A stretch of 64,000 bases of DNA, taken from contig LMJI01000001.1 in assembly GCA_001429255.1 (NCBI GenBank), positions 583,882 to 647,881 on the forward strand. Reading direction: 5' to 3'. Below, one piece after another: positions 55,989 to 64,000 of the stretch (positions are counted from its first letter, which is position 1; each line of letters opens with the position of its first letter). Under the pieces are notes generated by a model. That model saw only the letters and a program-made list of their open reading frames with translations. It had not been told where the DNA came from and did no database searches. The translations under genes were made by a program, and so were the position numbers. Origin of the DNA: Cellulomonas sp. Root930. GTDB lineage: Bacteria > Actinomycetota > Actinomycetes > Actinomycetales > Cellulomonadaceae.

Positions 55989-58900
55989 ATGCCACGTCGA
56001 CCCGTCCTCGCCGCCCTCACCGCGCTGTCCGTCGCGGTCAGCACCGCGTTACTCGGCGCCACCGGTGCGTCGGCGGCACCCCCGCCGACAGGAACCGGCT
56101 TCGACATCACCAAGCCGGGCGGTCAGACGGAGCTCAAGGCGGGCAGGTACATCGTCACGCTCGCCGACGACGCGGTCGCCACCTACGACGGCGGCGTGAG
56201 CGGCTTCGCGGCCACCGCGCCCGAGGAGGGCGACCAGCTCAACGCCCGCAAGGCACCGGTGAAGAGCTACCGCGAGCACCTGACCGAGAAGCAGGAGGCG
56301 GTGGCCGAGGCGGCCGGCGTCTCCATCGACGCGTCCTACACGCTGGCCCTCAACGGGTTCTCGGCGGACCTCACCGCCGGTCAGGCGGCTGAGCTCCTGG
56401 CCGACCGCGAGGTGGTCTCCGTGGTGCCGGACGAGCTCCGCCACATCACCGCGGAGCCGTCGACGTCATTCCTCGGGCTCGAGGGCCCGGGCGGCGTCTG
56501 GGAGGCCGTCGGCGGGGTCGAGGAGGCCGGAGCCGGCGTGGTCGTCGGCGTGCTGGACACCGGCATCGCCCCGGAGAACCCGGCGTTCGCCGGGGACCCC
56601 CTCGGCACCACCGCGGGCGCCGAGCCCTACCTCGACGGCGCCGCCATCACCTTCCAGAAGGGTGACGGGAGCGTCTTCCGGGGCGTGTGCCAGACGGGCG
56701 AGCAGTTCACCGCCGACGACTGCTCCACCAAGGTGGTCGGCGCGCGCTACTACGTCGAGGGCTTCGGCGTGGACAACCTCGGCGACGCCTCCGTGGGTGA
56801 GTACATCTCCCCGCGGGACGGCGACGGGCACGGGTCGCACACCGCGAGCACCGCGGCGGGCAACGTCGCGACCCCGACCGCGATCGGCGGCATCGACTTC
56901 GGCACCTTCACCGGCGTGGCCCCCGCGGCACGCATCGCGGCGTACAAGGTCTGCTGGACCGGCCCCGACCCGGCCGTGACCACCGACGACGGCTGCACCA
57001 CGACCGACATCCTGTCCGCCATCGACCAGGCGGTCGCCGACGGCGTCGACGTCATCAACTTCTCCATCGGCGGCGGTGCCGCCACGAGCGTCGCCGCGCC
57101 CGAGGACCAGGCGTTCCTCGGTGCGGCCGCGGCCGGCATCTTCGTCGCGGTCTCCGCGGGCAACGACGGCCCGGGTGCCTCGACGACGGACCACGCGTCC
57201 CCCTGGTACACCTCGGTGGCCGCCTCGACGATCCCCAGCTACGAGGCCACGGTCACGTTCGGTGACGGCCAGGCCTTCGCCGGTGCGTCGATCACGGTGG
57301 ACATGGACCCGGCCGCGGAGCCGCTCACCGGTGCGCTGGTGAACTCGACCGCAGTCGCCCTCGCGGGCGGGACCGATGCGCGACTGTGCGCACCCGGGTC
57401 GCTCGATCCCGCGCTCGTCCAGCCGGGCACGATCATCGTCTGCGACCGCGGGGTCTACGACCGCGTCGCCAAGTCCGCCGAGGTGGCCCGCGTCGGCGGC
57501 ATCGGCATGGTGCTGGTCAACGTGACGCCGGGCTCGATCGACACCGACTTCCACTCGGTCCCGACCGTCCACCTCAGCCACGTCTACCGCAGCGCGGTCG
57601 TCGCCTACGCGGCCACCCCGGGTGCCACGGCGACCTTCACCACGGGCAACTCGCTGGGTACCACCCCGCCGACCCCGCAGGTGGCGGGCTTCTCCTCGCG
57701 CGGCCCGGTGCTCGCCGGCGGCAGCGACATCATCAAGCCGGACATCGCGGCACCCGGCGTCTCCATCCTGGCGGCCGGAGCCAACGCCGAGGGCGGGGAC
57801 CCGACGTTCCAGTTCCTCAGCGGCACCTCGATGGCGTCGCCGCACATCGCCGGCCTCGCGGCCCTGTACCTCGGCGAGCGTCCGAACGCGACGCCCGCCG
57901 AGATCAAGTCCGCGATGATGACGACCGCCTACGACACCGTCGACACGGTGGGCGCCCCGGCGACCGACCCGTTCGCGCAGGGTGCCGGTCACGTGGACCC
58001 GACCAAGTTCTTCGAGCCGGGCCTGCTCTACCTCAACGGCCTGGAGGACTGGTACGCGTACCTGGGCGGTGTCGGCTACAACGTCCCGGTCGACCCGATC
58101 GACCCGAGCGACCTCAACATCGCGTCGATCGGCATCGGCAGCCTCACGGCACCGGAGACCATCACCCGCACGGTCACCTCGACGCAGGCCGGCACCTTCA
58201 CCTCCTCGGTGCTGGGGCTCGCAGGCATCGACACGGTCGTGGAGCCGGCGACGCTGGAGTTCGGCGCCGCGGGCGAGACGAAGTCGTACACGGTGACGTT
58301 CAGCCGGACGGACGCGCCTCTCGACGAGTACGCGACCGGCTCGCTCACCTGGACCTCGGGCGACACGGCCGTGCGCAGCCCGATCGCCGTGCAGCCCGTC
58401 ACGATCGTCGCCCCGGCGTCGGTCGAGGGTGAGGGCGTGACCGGATCGGTCGCCGTCGAGGTGACCCCCGGTGGCGACGGCGACATCCCGCTGGCGACCA
58501 CCGGCCTGTCGGCCGGTGAGCTGCTCGCCGACCCGACGGGTACCGAGACCGAGCACAGCGGGTCCGGGACGACGGGCGACACCGCGGAGTACCTCGTCGA
58601 CGTCCCCGAGGGTGCGCAGTACGCGCGGTTCGACCTCGACGCGCTCGACGACACCGCCGACCTCGACCTGATCGTCTACCTGCTCGACGCCGCCGGGAAC
58701 CCGGTCGCGGGCTGGCAGTCGGCGACCGGCTCGGCCGACGAGCGGGTCAACCTGCTCGCCCCCGACGCCGGGACCTACGCGGTCCTCGTCGACGTCTACA
58801 GCGCGCCGAACGGTGTCACCTGGGACGCCACGGTCACGTCGGTGGTCGAGGGTGGGGCGCCGCTGACGCTCGACCCGCCGGTCCTCCCCGGCGTGCAGGG

Positions 58901-59879
58901 CGTCCCGGTGACGTACACCGCGTCGTGGGCCGACCTCACGCCGCGGACCACCTACCTCGGTCTCGTGAGCTACGGCGACACCGGTGAGTTCACGGTCGTG
59001 CAGGTGGCCACCGGCGAGCCGGCGACACCGACGACCACGACGCTCGCGGTCACCGGCGGGAAGAAGGCCGGCCAGGAGCTCACGCTCACGGCCACCGTCC
59101 TCCCGGCCGAGGCCACCGGCACCGTGACGTTCCTCGACGGGCAGACCCCGATCGGTTCGTCGGCCGTCACGGCCGGCAAGGCGACCGTGAAGGTGAAGCT
59201 CGGCGCCGGGTCGCACTCGCTGACCGCGAGCTTCGCACCCACCGCCGGCAGCGGGTTCGCCCCGTCGACGTCGGCGGCCGTCCCGGTCGAGATCGCCAAG
59301 TCCACCTCGTCCACCACGTTCACCCTGTCGAAGTCGTCGGCCCAGTACGGGCAGACGACGAAGGCGACGATCGTGGTCACGGGTGCGACCGCACCGCCGA
59401 CCGGCACCGTCGAGATCAAGGACGGCGGCGTCACCGTCGCGACCGGCACGCTCACCGTGACCGGCCTGCGGGGCGTCGCCGAGCTGGTGGTCCCCGGCAC
59501 GCTCTCGGCCGGCAACCACCGCCTGGTGGCCGTCTACTCCGGCAACGCGGACGTGTCCGGGTCGCAGGCGGAGAAGCGGTTCACGGTGACCAAGGCGCCC
59601 GTCAAGGCGTCGCTGACCACGAAGTCGTGGACGGTCTCCAAGGGCGCGAAGCCCGTGGTGACCATCACGGTGACCGGCGCGAAGGGCGCACCCGCACCCA
59701 CCGGCTCGGTCACCGTCCTGCTCGGCCTGCACCGCGTGGCCACCGTGCCCGTGACCGACGGGGTCGCCACCGTGACCCTGCCGGCCGTGCAGCGCTCGAC
59801 CCTGGTCATCGCGACCTACAGCGGGGACGGCGGCTACTGGCCGACGGCCACCTCGCACGCGCTGACCGTCAGGCGCTGA
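55989..59879 (+). CDS. Secreted S8 subtilisin-like serine protease with PA and Ig-like domains
   Basis: A 1296-residue exported protease: signal peptide (cleavage near 30, TGASAA|PP), inhibitor-I9-like propeptide (about 50-150), and catalytic S8 domain. The triad is Asp190 in VVGVLDTGIAPE, His281 in DGHGSHTAST, and Ser614 in SGTSMASPHIAGL; a PA domain is inserted around 430-560. A fibronectin-III-like region, a pre-peptidase-like region (DDTADLDLIVYLLDAAG) and three C-terminal Ig-like repeats follow. ATG 55989 begins MPRRPVLAALTALS. It likely digests proteins outside the cell. Its terminal Ig-like repeat closely resembles that of the GH3 enzyme at 6044. Confidence 0.94.
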   Translation: MPRRPVLAALTALSVAVSTALLGATGASAAPPPTGTGFDITKPGGQTELKAGRYIVTLADDAVATYDGGVSGFAATAPEEGDQLNARKAPVKSYREHLTEKQEAVAEAAGVSIDASYTLALNGFSADLTAGQAAELLADREVVSVVPDELRHITAEPSTSFLGLEGPGGVWEAVGGVEEAGAGVVVGVLDTGIAPENPAFAGDPLGTTAGAEPYLDGAAITFQKGDGSVFRGVCQTGEQFTADDCSTKVVGARYYVEGFGVDNLGDASVGEYISPRDGDGHGSHTASTAAGNVATPTAIGGIDFGTFTGVAPAARIAAYKVCWTGPDPAVTTDDGCTTTDILSAIDQAVADGVDVINFSIGGGAATSVAAPEDQAFLGAAAAGIFVAVSAGNDGPGASTTDHASPWYTSVAASTIPSYEATVTFGDGQAFAGASITVDMDPAAEPLTGALVNSTAVALAGGTDARLCAPGSLDPALVQPGTIIVCDRGVYDRVAKSAEVARVGGIGMVLVNVTPGSIDTDFHSVPTVHLSHVYRSAVVAYAATPGATATFTTGNSLGTTPPTPQVAGFSSRGPVLAGGSDIIKPDIAAPGVSILAAGANAEGGDPTFQFLSGTSMASPHIAGLAALYLGERPNATPAEIKSAMMTTAYDTVDTVGAPATDPFAQGAGHVDPTKFFEPGLLYLNGLEDWYAYLGGVGYNVPVDPIDPSDLNIASIGIGSLTAPETITRTVTSTQAGTFTSSVLGLAGIDTVVEPATLEFGAAGETKSYTVTFSRTDAPLDEYATGSLTWTSGDTAVRSPIAVQPVTIVAPASVEGEGVTGSVAVEVTPGGDGDIPLATTGLSAGELLADPTGTETEHSGSGTTGDTAEYLVDVPEGAQYARFDLDALDDTADLDLIVYLLDAAGNPVAGWQSATGSADERVNLLAPDAGTYAVLVDVYSAPNGVTWDATVTSVVEGGAPLTLDPPVLPGVQGVPVTYTASWADLTPRTTYLGLVSYGDTGEFTVVQVATGEPATPTTTTLAVTGGKKAGQELTLTATVLPAEATGTVTFLDGQTPIGSSAVTAGKATVKVKLGAGSHSLTASFAPTAGSGFAPSTSAAVPVEIAKSTSSTTFTLSKSSAQYGQTTKATIVVTGATAPPTGTVEIKDGGVTVATGTLTVTGLRGVAELVVPGTLSAGNHRLVAVYSGNADVSGSQAEKRFTVTKAPVKASLTTKSWTVSKGAKPVVTITVTGAKGAPAPTGSVTVLLGLHRVATVPVTDGVATVTLPAVQRSTLVIATYSGDGGYWPTATSHALTVRR

Positions 59880-59897
59880 GCCTCCCGGCTCGGTGAC

Positions 59898-59933
59898 GAA
59901 GGCCGCGTCGACCTCCGGGTCGGCGCGGCCTTC
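59898..59933. terminator. Hairpin terminator after the subtilase gene
   Basis: GAAGGCCGCGTCGACC (59898-59913) pairs with GGTCGGCGCGGCCTTC (to 59933) with one G-U-type mismatch and a short loop. It begins 19 bp after the stop codon. It shares the GAAGGCCG/CGGCCTTC arms seen in the terminator at 63420. Confidence 0.8.
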
Positions 59934-60034
59934 GCGCGTCCGGGGGTCAGTTGCCCGTGCGCACTGACACGCCGACCGGGCGATCTCGGGGTGTCACGGT
60001 CAAGCCGGGGGCCGGTGCCGTCGATACTCGGCAC

Positions 60035-60547
60035 ATGGGACTGTTCCGACGCGCAGAGCTGCCGACCGACGGGTCGACGGTGCCGCACCCGCACACCCCC
60101 GGCGACGACACCCGCTCCGTGCAGGTGGAGCCGCTCAACCCCGCCGAGCTGGTGTGGGCGGCGCAGCACCGCGAGATCATCACGGGCCTGTGCTCGGGGA
60201 CGGTGGACACGCAGACCCTCGGCGACCTGTTCGACCGCGTCCAGGCCATCTGGTTGCAGTCCGAGGAGCGCGACCGGACCGACCCGGAGTCGCTGGTGCA
60301 CGCGTTCGGCGTCACCCTGGGCGACCTCGTCGCGCAGCGGGTGCCCGGGCTGGTGTGGGGTTCCGCGCGCGGTGACGGCTCCCCCGAGCTGGTCCTGACG
60401 CACGCGGAGCACGACCTCGTGGTCTTCCCCGTGGCCGCCGTGGGGCAGTCCTGGGGCAGCGCGCCGGTCGGCTGGGTGGCCGAGTACGTGTCCGAGGCGT
60501 CCGGGGGCGCCCTCGCGATCCTCGCGCGGGACCGCCAGCCCCGCTGA
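60035..60547 (+). CDS. DUF3806 protein
   Basis: A 170-residue cytoplasmic protein starting MGLFRRAELPTDGSTVPHP. The central and C-terminal parts (DPESLVHAFGVTLGDLVAQRVPGLVWGSARGDGSPELVLTHAEHDLVVFPVAAVGQSW) match DUF3806. No catalytic motif is known. ATG 60035 is preferred; upstream codons to 59951 are unsupported. It ends 6 bp before the converging, broken RNase HI gene. Confidence 0.75.
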   Translation: MGLFRRAELPTDGSTVPHPHTPGDDTRSVQVEPLNPAELVWAAQHREIITGLCSGTVDTQTLGDLFDRVQAIWLQSEERDRTDPESLVHAFGVTLGDLVAQRVPGLVWGSARGDGSPELVLTHAEHDLVVFPVAAVGQSWGSAPVGWVAEYVSEASGGALAILARDRQPR

Positions 60548-60553
60548 CCGCCC

Positions 60554-61031
60554 CTAGAACAGGACGTCGGGCTCCGCCGCTCTCGCCGGTGCCGGACCGT
60601 CGTCACGCACGCTCCGCGCCGCGACCCCGGCGAGCTCGTCGGCCCGCTCGTTGAACTCGTCCCCGCGGTGACCGCGGACCCACACGAAGCTGACCGCACC
60701 GGGCCGCTGCGCGATCTCGGAGTCGATCGACTGGATCAGGGCGAGGTTCTGCACCGGGCCGCCGGCGGCCGTGCGCCAGCCCTTGCGCTTCCAGCTGTGC
60801 ACCCACTCCGACGAGCACTTGATCGCGTACTGCGAGTCGGCCTGGATCACCAGCGGCTCGTCGCCCGGGTGCGACCGGATGGCCTCGAGGACCCGCCATG
60901 AGCTCGGCGACCTGGTTGGTGCCGGACGCGTGACCGCCGCTGGCGCTGCTGCCGTCGTGGTTGGCCCACGCCCAACCGATCGCCCCGCCGGGGTTGCGCA
61001 GGCAGGAGCCGTCCGTGCTGACCGTGATCAC
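60554..61031 (-). pseudogene. rnhA: RNase HI-like gene interrupted by a single-base frameshift
   Basis: Two open frames together give a complete RNase HI. From GTG 61031 the frame encodes ITVSTDGSCLRNPGGAIGW... with the first catalytic Asp, then SGTNQVAELMA with the catalytic Glu. After the CCC run at 60892-60894 the sequence continues in another frame as VLEAIRSHPGDEPLVIQADSQYAIKCSSEW, then FVWVRGHRGDEFNERADELAG (His and last Asp). The 478-bp span is 159 codons plus one base, matching a one-base insertion. All catalytic residues are present once the frame is restored, so either a recent loss or a sequencing error explains it. Confidence 0.75.
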
Positions 61032-61133
61032 GGGAGGGATTCTGCCGTGTCGGCGGAGGGTCCCTGCACCCGAACGGGGGCATTCAGTGCACGAGGGCTC
61101 ACGTCGGGCGCCGATCCGTCCGATGTGGACGGC

Positions 61134-61658
61134 ATGACGACGTTCGACGACACGGACTTCTTCACCGACGCGTTCACCGGGTTCGGCGCCGACGAGGCGC
61201 CCCGGCGTCGGTCGAGCCTGCTCACCGCGCTCGTCCTGGTCGCTGCCGCGGCGCTCGTCGCGGGCGGCATGCTCTGGGTCCGGCTCGGGCAGATCACGGT
61301 CGACGTGGACCCCGTGGACCCGGCGACCACGCTCGCCGTCTTCGAGCGGCCCCAGCGCTCCGCGGACGTCGTCGGTGCCGACGACCTCTCCGGCAGCCAG
61401 ATCGACCCCGACAGCACCCGCCTGCTGGCCACGACGTCCGACACCCGCTACTACGCCGGCGTCTCGCAGAGCAGGCTGCTCTGCGTGCTGACCCTCACGG
61501 AGGGCGAGCTGCCGACCACCGGGTGCACGTCGACCGACGGCGGCGTCGTGCGCTTCGGCATCGGCGACGAGCTCATGCTCGTGAACGCAGGAGGACCCGC
61601 CCCGGCCGCCGCGGACGGCTGGCACGAGGCGGGCCCCCAGGTGTTCCTGAAGGACTGA
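61134..61658 (+). CDS. Hypothetical single-pass membrane protein
   Basis: A 174-residue protein starting MTTFDDTDFFTDAFTGFG, with one transmembrane helix (LLTALVLVAAAALVAGGMLWV, about 30-50) and an extracytoplasmic domain with a Cys pair (RLLCVLTLTEGELPTTGCTSTDGG). Family not recognised. ATG 61134 is chosen because earlier in-frame codons lie over the RNase HI gene. It ends 6 bp from the converging DoxX gene. Confidence 0.65.
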   Translation: MTTFDDTDFFTDAFTGFGADEAPRRRSSLLTALVLVAAAALVAGGMLWVRLGQITVDVDPVDPATTLAVFERPQRSADVVGADDLSGSQIDPDSTRLLATTSDTRYYAGVSQSRLLCVLTLTEGELPTTGCTSTDGGVVRFGIGDELMLVNAGGPAPAAADGWHEAGPQVFLKD

Positions 61659-61664
61659 CGCCGC

Positions 61665-62231
61665 TCACTCCTGCGGCAGGTGCAGCCGCGCACCGAGCGC
61701 CGCGGCGCCGATGACCGCACCCGCGCAGGCGAGCACGATGTCCTTCAGCACGTACTGACCCGTGAGGGTCGGTCCGCCGGCGGGGAACAGCTCGCCGTAG
61801 AAGAGCACCACCGGCGACATGATGCCGACCAGTGCCGCGGCGAGGATGACCAGGCCGGTGCGCAGGAACAGTCCCGTGACCAGCGTGAGCCCGATGACGG
61901 TCTCCATGATCGCGGTGAGCAGCAGCGCCGCCGTGGGGCCGACGAGGCCGAACGTCAGCGTGCCGATGGTCCGCTCGGCCAGCTCCGCCGCCGGGCTCAT
62001 GCCGGGGAAGAACTTCAGGACGCCGAAGCCGAGGAACACCAGCCCGAGGCTGATCCGCAGCGCGGTGATGGAGTAGCGGGTCAGCACGGTCGCCAGTCCA
62101 CCGACCACGCGGTCGACCATCGAGGCCGGCGGGACGGAGGGGGCGAACGTGTTGCTCGGCACGGGGGCCGACGTCCGTGCCGCGGGGTGCCGCTTCGACA
62201 CAGTGGACGTCAGGGTGCGGGCAGAGGACAT
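61665..62231 (-). CDS. DoxX-family membrane protein
   Basis: A 188-residue membrane protein. After a polar 45-residue N-terminus it has the DoxX core: ALRISLGLVFLGFGVLKFFPGMSPAAELAERTIG, LLLTAIMETVIGLTLVTGLFLRTGLVILAAALVGIMSPVVLFY and QYVLKDIVLACAGAVIGAAALGARLHL, four helices in all. Members are linked to thiol or redox stress, but function varies. ATG 62231; the frame continues upstream over the exonuclease region but encodes nothing membrane-like there. Confidence 0.83.
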   Translation of the reverse strand: MSSARTLTSTVSKRHPAARTSAPVPSNTFAPSVPPASMVDRVVGGLATVLTRYSITALRISLGLVFLGFGVLKFFPGMSPAAELAERTIGTLTFGLVGPTAALLLTAIMETVIGLTLVTGLFLRTGLVILAAALVGIMSPVVLFYGELFPAGGPTLTGQYVLKDIVLACAGAVIGAAALGARLHLPQE

Positions 62232-62383
62232 GGGACGTGCCTTTCCGGTCGAGACCCCGGGGTCGGGGCGCAGGGTGCCGGGGATCTCCGGCGGGGGCGT
62301 GGCTACCGGTCGGTAACGCACGTCCCAGCAGGAGGACGGACGTCCATGTCTGATACGTCCGATTCCAGAACGGCCCCTGTCTT

Positions 62384-63331
62384 TCACCCGCTGAGGGCGT
62401 CCACCACCCTCTTGACGCTCGACGACAGGCCCCACGTCTCGGCCAGCGCGACGAGCGCCGCGGCGTCCGCGACGACGCTCGGCAGCCTGTCGTCGAGCTC
62501 CCCCACGGGCGCGTCCGGCGCCACGCGGACCACGGCAGGCGCGACCGCCAGGTAGTCCGCGGCCTCCACGAGGCGCTTCCGCTGCGTCGCCGTCAGCCCG
62601 GCATCCCCCGCGTCGCGCGCGGCGAGGATCCCGTCCAGCGACCCGTACCGGTGCACCAGCTGCGCGGCCGTCTTCTCGCCGATCCCCGGCACGCCCGGCA
62701 GCCCGTCGCTCGGGTCCCCGCGCAGCACGGCCATGTCCGCGTAGCCGGGTCCCGACGAGACCGCGTACTTCTCCTGGAGCACCGCCTGGTCGATGGCCAT
62801 CAGGTCCTTGATGCCCCGGATCGTGTAGAGCACCCGCACGGGCACGCTGTCGTCGACCAGCTGGAACAGGTCCCTGTCCCCCGTGATGACGTCCACGGGC
62901 GCGCGGTCCTTCTTGGCCACCTCCCGCGCGACCAGGGTGCCGATCACGTCGTCGGCCTCGTAGCCGGGCACCCCGACGCGCGCGATGCCGAGCGCCTTGA
63001 GCACCTCCACGATGATCGGCACCTGCGGCGAGAGCGTGTCCGGCACCTCCTCGACGCCCGTGGTGCCAGGCACCTCGACCGCCACGCGGTGGGCCTTGTA
63101 CGACGGGATCGCGTCGACCCGGAACTGCGGCCGCCAGTCGTCGTCCCAGCACATGACCAGCCGCGTGGGCCGGTGGTCGGTGACCAGCCGCGCGATCATG
63201 TCGAGCAGCCCACGCACCGCGTTCACCGGCGTCCCGTCCGGCGCCTTCACGGAGTCGGGCACCCCGAAGTACGCCCGGAAGTACAACGACGCGGTGTCCA
63301 GCAACAACAGCTTCTCGGTCCGCTCACCCAT
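62384..63331 (-). CDS. 5'-3' exonuclease (stand-alone Pol I N-domain type)
   Basis: A 315-residue flap/5' nuclease without a polymerase domain. Metal-binding and FEN-family motifs are LLLLDTASLYFRAYFGVPDS, RLVMCWDDDWRPQFRVDAIPSYKAHR, GYEADDVIGTLVAREV, VITGDRDLFQLVDDSV, MAVLRGDPSDGLPGVPGIGEKTAAQLVHRYGSL (helix-3-turn-helix). It processes RNA primers or DNA flaps. Its position beside the RNase HI-like gene suggests a loose replication/repair grouping (inference). It starts at ATG 63331. Confidence 0.93.
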   Translation of the reverse strand: MGERTEKLLLLDTASLYFRAYFGVPDSVKAPDGTPVNAVRGLLDMIARLVTDHRPTRLVMCWDDDWRPQFRVDAIPSYKAHRVAVEVPGTTGVEEVPDTLSPQVPIIVEVLKALGIARVGVPGYEADDVIGTLVAREVAKKDRAPVDVITGDRDLFQLVDDSVPVRVLYTIRGIKDLMAIDQAVLQEKYAVSSGPGYADMAVLRGDPSDGLPGVPGIGEKTAAQLVHRYGSLDGILAARDAGDAGLTATQRKRLVEAADYLAVAPAVVRVAPDAPVGELDDRLPSVVADAAALVALAETWGLSSSVKRVVDALSG

Positions 63332-63419
63332 GCCCGCGAGTCTGTCAGCAACCGCCGACCATGTCGTTGACTGCGCGACGAGGCCCGATACCGACTCTGA
63401 TCACATGCTCGGGGCATGA

Positions 63420-63461
63420 CGAAGGCCGGTCGGCGTCCCCTCCGACGCCGGCCGGCCTTCG
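63420..63461. terminator. Hairpin terminator between the right-edge gene and the exonuclease gene
   Basis: An 18-bp stem, CGAAGGCCGGTCGGCGTC (63420-63437) with 63444-63461, one wobble mismatch and a 6-nt loop. It lies 30 bp after the stop of the leftward right-edge gene and before the exonuclease gene on the same strand. Confidence 0.8.
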
Positions 63462-63490
63462 TGCTCTCTCCGCAGGGCTTCCGGGGGGAG

Positions 63491-64000
63491 TCAGCCCGCC
63501 GCGGAGAAGTCCAGCTGGTCGTCGACGACCGCGATGACGCTCCACGTGACGCCGTCGGCGTCCGCGAGCTCGTACGTGGGCACCAGCACCGACGCCCCGG
63601 TGGGCAGGGTCGTCAGCGCGACCCCCAGCCGGGCGGAGACCAGCGTGACCTCCTGCACCGGCCACGCCAGCGGGCTCCCGGCCTCCGGCGTCGCGGGGAC
63701 GGTCGGCTCGGTCATCTCCGGGGAGACGACGGAGTCGTCGGCCACGCGCATGCCCTCGGCGGCCAGCGGCATCACGCCGCCGCCCGTGACGCCGAACCGC
63801 GGGTCGCCCAGGCGTTCGACGGCCTCGGTCGGGCTGACGACGTCGTAGGTGCCCAGCGCGACCATCGGCGCGAGCGGCGCGTACACGGACTGCACGCCGT
63901 CGGCGACGACCGTGACGCTCGCCGTGACCCCCGTCAGCTGCCCGTCGAGCGACTGGCTGGCGGTGACGTAGGTGACCTGCGGGCTGGACGGTTCCGTCGA
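63491..64000 (-). CDS. Hypothetical protein, partial (runs off right edge)
   Basis: Only the last 169 residues lie in the window; the start is beyond base 64000. The visible sequence is beta-rich and extracellular in style (VTYVTASQSLDGQLTGVTASVTVVADG, VSARLGVALTTLPTGASVLVPTYELADADGVTWSVIAVVDDQLDF), as in actinobacterial lipoproteins or secreted proteins. A Pro/Thr-rich stretch (EMTEPTVPATPEAGS) is in the middle. No family can be assigned. It is followed by a strong terminator. Confidence 0.6.
   Translation of the reverse strand, partial: STEPSSPQVTYVTASQSLDGQLTGVTASVTVVADGVQSVYAPLAPMVALGTYDVVSPTEAVERLGDPRFGVTGGGVMPLAAEGMRVADDSVVSPEMTEPTVPATPEAGSPLAWPVQEVTLVSARLGVALTTLPTGASVLVPTYELADADGVTWSVIAVVDDQLDFSAAG

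Overview
The window is very GC-rich, with G/C-ended codons, frequent GTG starts and many 4-base start/stop overlaps. It carries mycothiol genes (mshA, a mycothiol-dependent isomerase-family protein), lsr2, senX3 and phoU. This points to an actinobacterium. The secreted multi-domain GH3 enzyme with several carbohydrate-binding modules, next to a xylose locus, suggests a plant-polysaccharide degrader such as Cellulomonas or a close relative (inference; no search was run). No tRNA, rRNA, insertion sequence, prophage or CRISPR array was seen.

Layout. 0-6 kb: phosphate-sensing locus (senX3, cut by the left edge; two small genes; phoU) with two 11-bp-periodic GTTCACC sites resembling PHO boxes, then gpmA and mshA. 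6-16.5 kb: carbohydrate block with a 1686-residue GH3 enzyme, a lactonase-family protein, a ROK repressor, and xylA-xylB divergent from it around a direct-repeat operator. 16.5-35.3 kb: a long leftward gene series, mostly overlapping or a few bases apart: dacB, a zinc metalloprotease-like gene, tilS, hpt, ftsH, folE, folP, folB-folK fusion, DUF3180, two PH-domain membrane proteins, a DUF2520/PanG-like gene, panC, panD, nadB, nadC, lysS, a small membrane protein, lsr2. It joins wall remodelling, tRNA modification, purine salvage, proteolysis, folate, pantothenate, NAD and a nucleoid protein. 35.4-39 kb: ppa, a DUF559/AbiEi-like nuclease-type gene bracketed by palindrome pairs, and an NlpC/P60 wall hydrolase with a long leader. 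39-46 kb: metY-metX, an MDMPI-family protein, a zinc-type dehydrogenase, a hydrolase and a RAMA-domain protein. 46.6-56 kb: FAD/Fe-S dehydrogenase, OsmC, an AAA ATPase without output domain, a VanY-like peptidase, a small HTH protein, a GMC oxidoreductase and a PCMT. 56-64 kb: a secreted subtilase, DUF3806, an RNase HI gene broken by one base, a DoxX protein, a 5'-3' exonuclease and a gene cut by the right edge.

The most unusual signal is two families of intergenic palindromes. Family A has seven copies, each exactly 44 nt. Family B has three copies, each exactly 42 nt. Both end in a GTCCG/CGGAC core. They lie at gene 3' ends and mostly in pairs 17-21 bp apart, and two family A pairs bracket the DUF559-domain gene. 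This resembles REP/RAYT arrangements but involves a different protein family.
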